The notes beneath the pieces are model-generated. The model was not told the origin of the DNA, did not search any database, and was given only the letters and a program-made list of their open reading frames with translations. Positions 61,663-64,000 of a stretch of DNA of 64,000 bases are shown in pieces. Source of the stretch: Mycoplasmopsis meleagridis (lineage in GTDB: Bacteria > Bacillota_I > Bacilli_A > Mycoplasmatales > Metamycoplasmataceae); assembly GCF_900660695.1 (NCBI RefSeq), contig NZ_LR215042.1, forward strand, positions 580,174 to 644,173, written 5' to 3'. A program made the translations under genes and the position numbers. Positions within the stretch are counted from its first letter, which is position 1. Every line of letters starts with the position of its first letter.

Positions 61663-63767
61663 CACTTCTCCTTCTTTAAAATTTCTTGCATAGAAGTATA
61701 AATTACTTCATTATTTTTTCTATCTCTAATTTTAGAAGCATATAAACTAATATCACCTATCACATTAATTTCTTCTTTTGCTCTTGATATTGCTGTATAA
61801 ATTAATTTATTTTTTAACATATGGCTAAAATCACTAAAAACTAAGAAATTTACACAATTTGTTTCGGATCCTTGAAATTTATGGACTGTTGTAGCATAAG
61901 CTAATTTCAAATTTTCCTTAATTATTTCCTTTGAGTAAACAATTTTTTTATATTCAAAATCTACTATAAGTAAATTGTCACTTATTTCTACTACTTTTCC
62001 TATTTCGCCATTAAAAACATCTAAATCATAATCATTTACTATTTGTATAACTCTATCTCCTAAATATAAAGGCTCAGAATTAGATAAAACATCGAAAGAA
62101 ATAGCATTAGGAATGGATTCAATTCTATATTTTTGAATTTTTTTATTTATTTCATTAACTAATTCATTTGTTGGAGCTAAAAAAATAACGTTGTCTTCTC
62201 CATACTTATTAATGTTATTAGTTCATATTTTATACAAGTTATTGTAAAAATCATTTTTACTAAAATCATAAAAATTCACTCTTGATGAATTTGATATTTC
62301 AAAAATATTATTTTTTATTTTATAAAAATGATTTATTAAATCTAAATTATCAGTTCTATAGAATTCATCGAGTTCTGTGAAAGGTATTTTTTTTGATTCT
62401 ATTAAATCTCCTAAAATATTACCTGCTCCAATGCATGGAATTTGATTATTATCACCTATTATTACTAATTTTTTAATCATAGGACACTTTTTTAATAAAA
62501 AATCAAAAATATCAATATTAACCATTGAAAATTCATCTATTATAAGTATTTTTAAATCATTATTAATTTCACCAATATTTTTAAATTTTTCTTCCTTAGG
62601 GATTTTTAAAAAACTATGAATAGTTCTAACATTATCTAATCCTTTTTGAATTAAATTAGCGGCTGCTCTTCCAGTAGGGGCCAAAATTTGAATTTCATTT
62701 TTTTTAATATTACTATTTAAAAAATTATTATAAATTTCTTTTACTACATAAGATTTACCTGTTCCTGGTGGGCCTGTAATAATAGAAACTGGATAATCTA
62801 TAGCTTTAATAAATGCTTGCTGTTGTTTAGAACTTAATTCATAACTTGAATGATTATTCTCAATAAAAATATAACTCTGCATAATTTTGTATATATTTTT
62901 TAAAATATCTTGCTCTTTTTTTCTTATTGATTCAGTCGTGATTTTAAGACAATCTTCAGAAAAAATAAGTTTCTTTTTACTTAACAAATCAGCTATTTTA
63001 TCTTCTAAATCTTTGTTTTCTATATGATAAAATTCATTGATAAAAGATGCAATTTTAAATAAATCATAAGGTATTAAAGTGCTATTATTTTTCTCACAAA
63101 AATAGCCAAAATAATATAAAATAAAAACTTCATTTTTTAATGAAAAATCATCTAAATAATTAATTTGATTTAACTTTAAAGAATCTTCTAACTTTAATAA
63201 TTTCAAAGGAGAAATGGAAAATTTAAAATAAAAATTGTAAATACTTTCCTTCATAATGTCGTCAAAAAAAGAAGACATATCTGTTTCTTTTCTCAATTCA
63301 TTAAATAAAAAGTAAAGATTATTATTTAGAAAATATTTCCCTACCGAATCTTCAAGAAATTGTTTTAAAGAATCAGCAATTTGTTTTCCTAAAATATCTA
63401 TAAAATAGTTATTTTTAGTAAATGAAGACAATATTGTTTCTCAATTATTTGTGCCACAAAATTCTTCTATTTTTTTTGCTTTTGCCGGCCCAAAATTTTT
63501 AATATTAAAAATTAAAATTTTTTTTATTTCGTTCCTTGAATATTTTGGTTCACTTATCTCATATATTTCATAAGAATCATATTTTTTATTGTACTTATTT
63601 AAAAATAAAATATACTTCTTTCTTTTTAAAAGATTTGACGTTTTAGAAATAACTTTATAATTTTTTTTAGTTTTATCTTCTACAAATAAATAAAGAATAA
63701 ATCCTTTTTTTTCGAAAAGAATTTTTATAATTTCGCCTTCTATTTTTAATTGATTCTCTTCATCCAT
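61653..63767 (-). CDS. recD2: RecD2-type SF1 helicase
   Basis: A 704-residue 5'-3' helicase of the RecD2 (YrrC) type, working without RecBC in repair and fork maintenance. The N-terminal OB/HhH region (1-110) contains FNIKNFGPAKAKKIEEF, the helix-hairpin-helix. After a helical domain come motif I IITGPPGTGKSYVVKEI (near residue 315), motif Ia ILAPTGRAAANLI, motif II ILIIDEFSMVNI, motif III VIIGDNNQIP, motif V LAYATTVHKFQGSE and motif VI YTAISRAKEEI. Reading TGA as Trp extends the end to KWWN. It heads the recD2-pth-tilS run. TATAAT is 6 bases from the ATG, so it is probably leaderless. Confidence 0.93.
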
Positions 63768-63773
63768 AGTCTA

Positions 63774-63779
63774 ATTATA
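63774..63779 (-). promoter_or_regulatory. -10 box of recD2, six bases from the ATG
   Basis: A perfect TATAAT on the minus strand ends 6 bases before the recD2 start codon. No ribosome-binding site lies between them. Confidence 0.55.
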
Positions 63780-64000
63780 TAAGCAATTTTTTCACTAACA
63801 ATTATTAAACAAATTGCACAATATTATCAACATACTAATGTTTATAAAAATTCTTATGTAAATAATATTGTTAATAAACACTTTTTAGCTTAAAAACAAA
63901 GTATAAAATTGTTGATAATATTGTGGATATTATTCTTTAAAAAATAAAATATTCCATTACACTTGAAGTTTATAAACTCATATATTAATATTAATTTACT
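63780..64000. other. AT-rich region with DnaA-box-like sites, probable edge of oriC
   Basis: No gene is visible in the last 220 bases. DnaA-box-like 9-mers are TTATCAACA at 63824-63832, its complement at 63910-63918, the complement of ATATCCACA at 63922-63930 and a weaker site at 63869-63877. The first three differ from TTATCCACA by one base. The tract is almost free of G and C otherwise. In mollicutes such clusters flank dnaA; that gene would have to begin beyond the window, so this is an inference. Confidence 0.55.

Overview
The window is a compact, very AT-rich stretch of a mollicute (Mycoplasma-type) chromosome. The main evidence is that nearly every long gene reads through in-frame TGA codons at conserved tryptophan positions (for example in glyA, pheT, gatA, metG and rnr), so UGA encodes Trp. 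There are no cell-wall genes. Many genes overlap by 1 to 40 bases, often as TAATG junctions. The gene set (F-type ATPase, RarA, Ung, RecU, DnaB/DnaI loaders, GatCAB, one P4-type lipoprotein phosphatase) suggests a relative of the Mycoplasma hominis group, but the species is an inference from general resemblance.

Layout. 1-1.3 kb: leftward start of the ATP synthase operon (atpI-like, atpB, atpE). 1.4-4.8 kb: leftward genes for an integral membrane protein, Ffh, a GNAT acetyltransferase and a PC4/YdbC ssDNA-binding protein. 4.9-12.2 kb: leftward run rarA-pheS-ung-pheT-glyA-tsaD, with ung lodged between the two PheRS subunit genes. 12.3-14.4 kb: leftward RNase HIII, Cof-type HAD phosphatase and a tail-anchored small protein. 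14.4-18.1 kb: rightward dnaJ (behind a CIRCE-like element), an unknown gene, cmk and der. 18.1-20.7 kb: leftward helicase-loader pair dnaB-like/dnaI, a YigZ-type protein and tRNA-His. 20.7-26.6 kb: rightward mnmG, rlmH, tig, leucyl aminopeptidase and tdk. 26.6-32.6 kb: a leftward three-gene cassette of unknown function, then rsmG, prs and clpB (CIRCE-controlled). 32.7-40.7 kb: mostly rightward trmB, hup, (recU leftward), acpS, plsC, scpA, scpB, rluD-like and gatCAB. 40.7-47.7 kb: cdsA (leftward), then pyrH, frr, an ECF S component, cysS, rlmB, a sigma-like gene, rpmG, secE and nusG. 47.7-51.5 kb: leftward gmk, PP2C, Ser/Thr kinase, rsgA and rpe. 51.8-56.8 kb: rightward secG, rnr, trmN6-like, metG and an ABM-fold protein. 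56.8-63.8 kb: leftward recD2, pth, tilS, ftsH and a lipoprotein phosphatase. 63.8-64 kb: an AT-rich non-coding tail with DnaA-box-like sequences, probably the edge of oriC.

Most of this is housekeeping: translation, tRNA charging and modification, secretion, replication initiation, chromosome segregation, protein quality control and nucleotide salvage. Five points stand out. (1) Convergent gene pairs share long, perfect, bidirectional hairpins that contain their stop codons. (2) Several genes have a -10 box 6-7 bases before the start codon and no Shine-Dalgarno sequence, suggesting leaderless mRNAs. (3) A divergent sigma-factor-like gene sits at the Bacillus sigH position. (4) A three-gene cassette of unknown function has a middle gene with no ATG/GTG/TTG at its apparent start. 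(5) The DnaI-like loader seems to lack a Walker A motif. I found no CRISPR array, insertion sequence, prophage or clearly foreign island.
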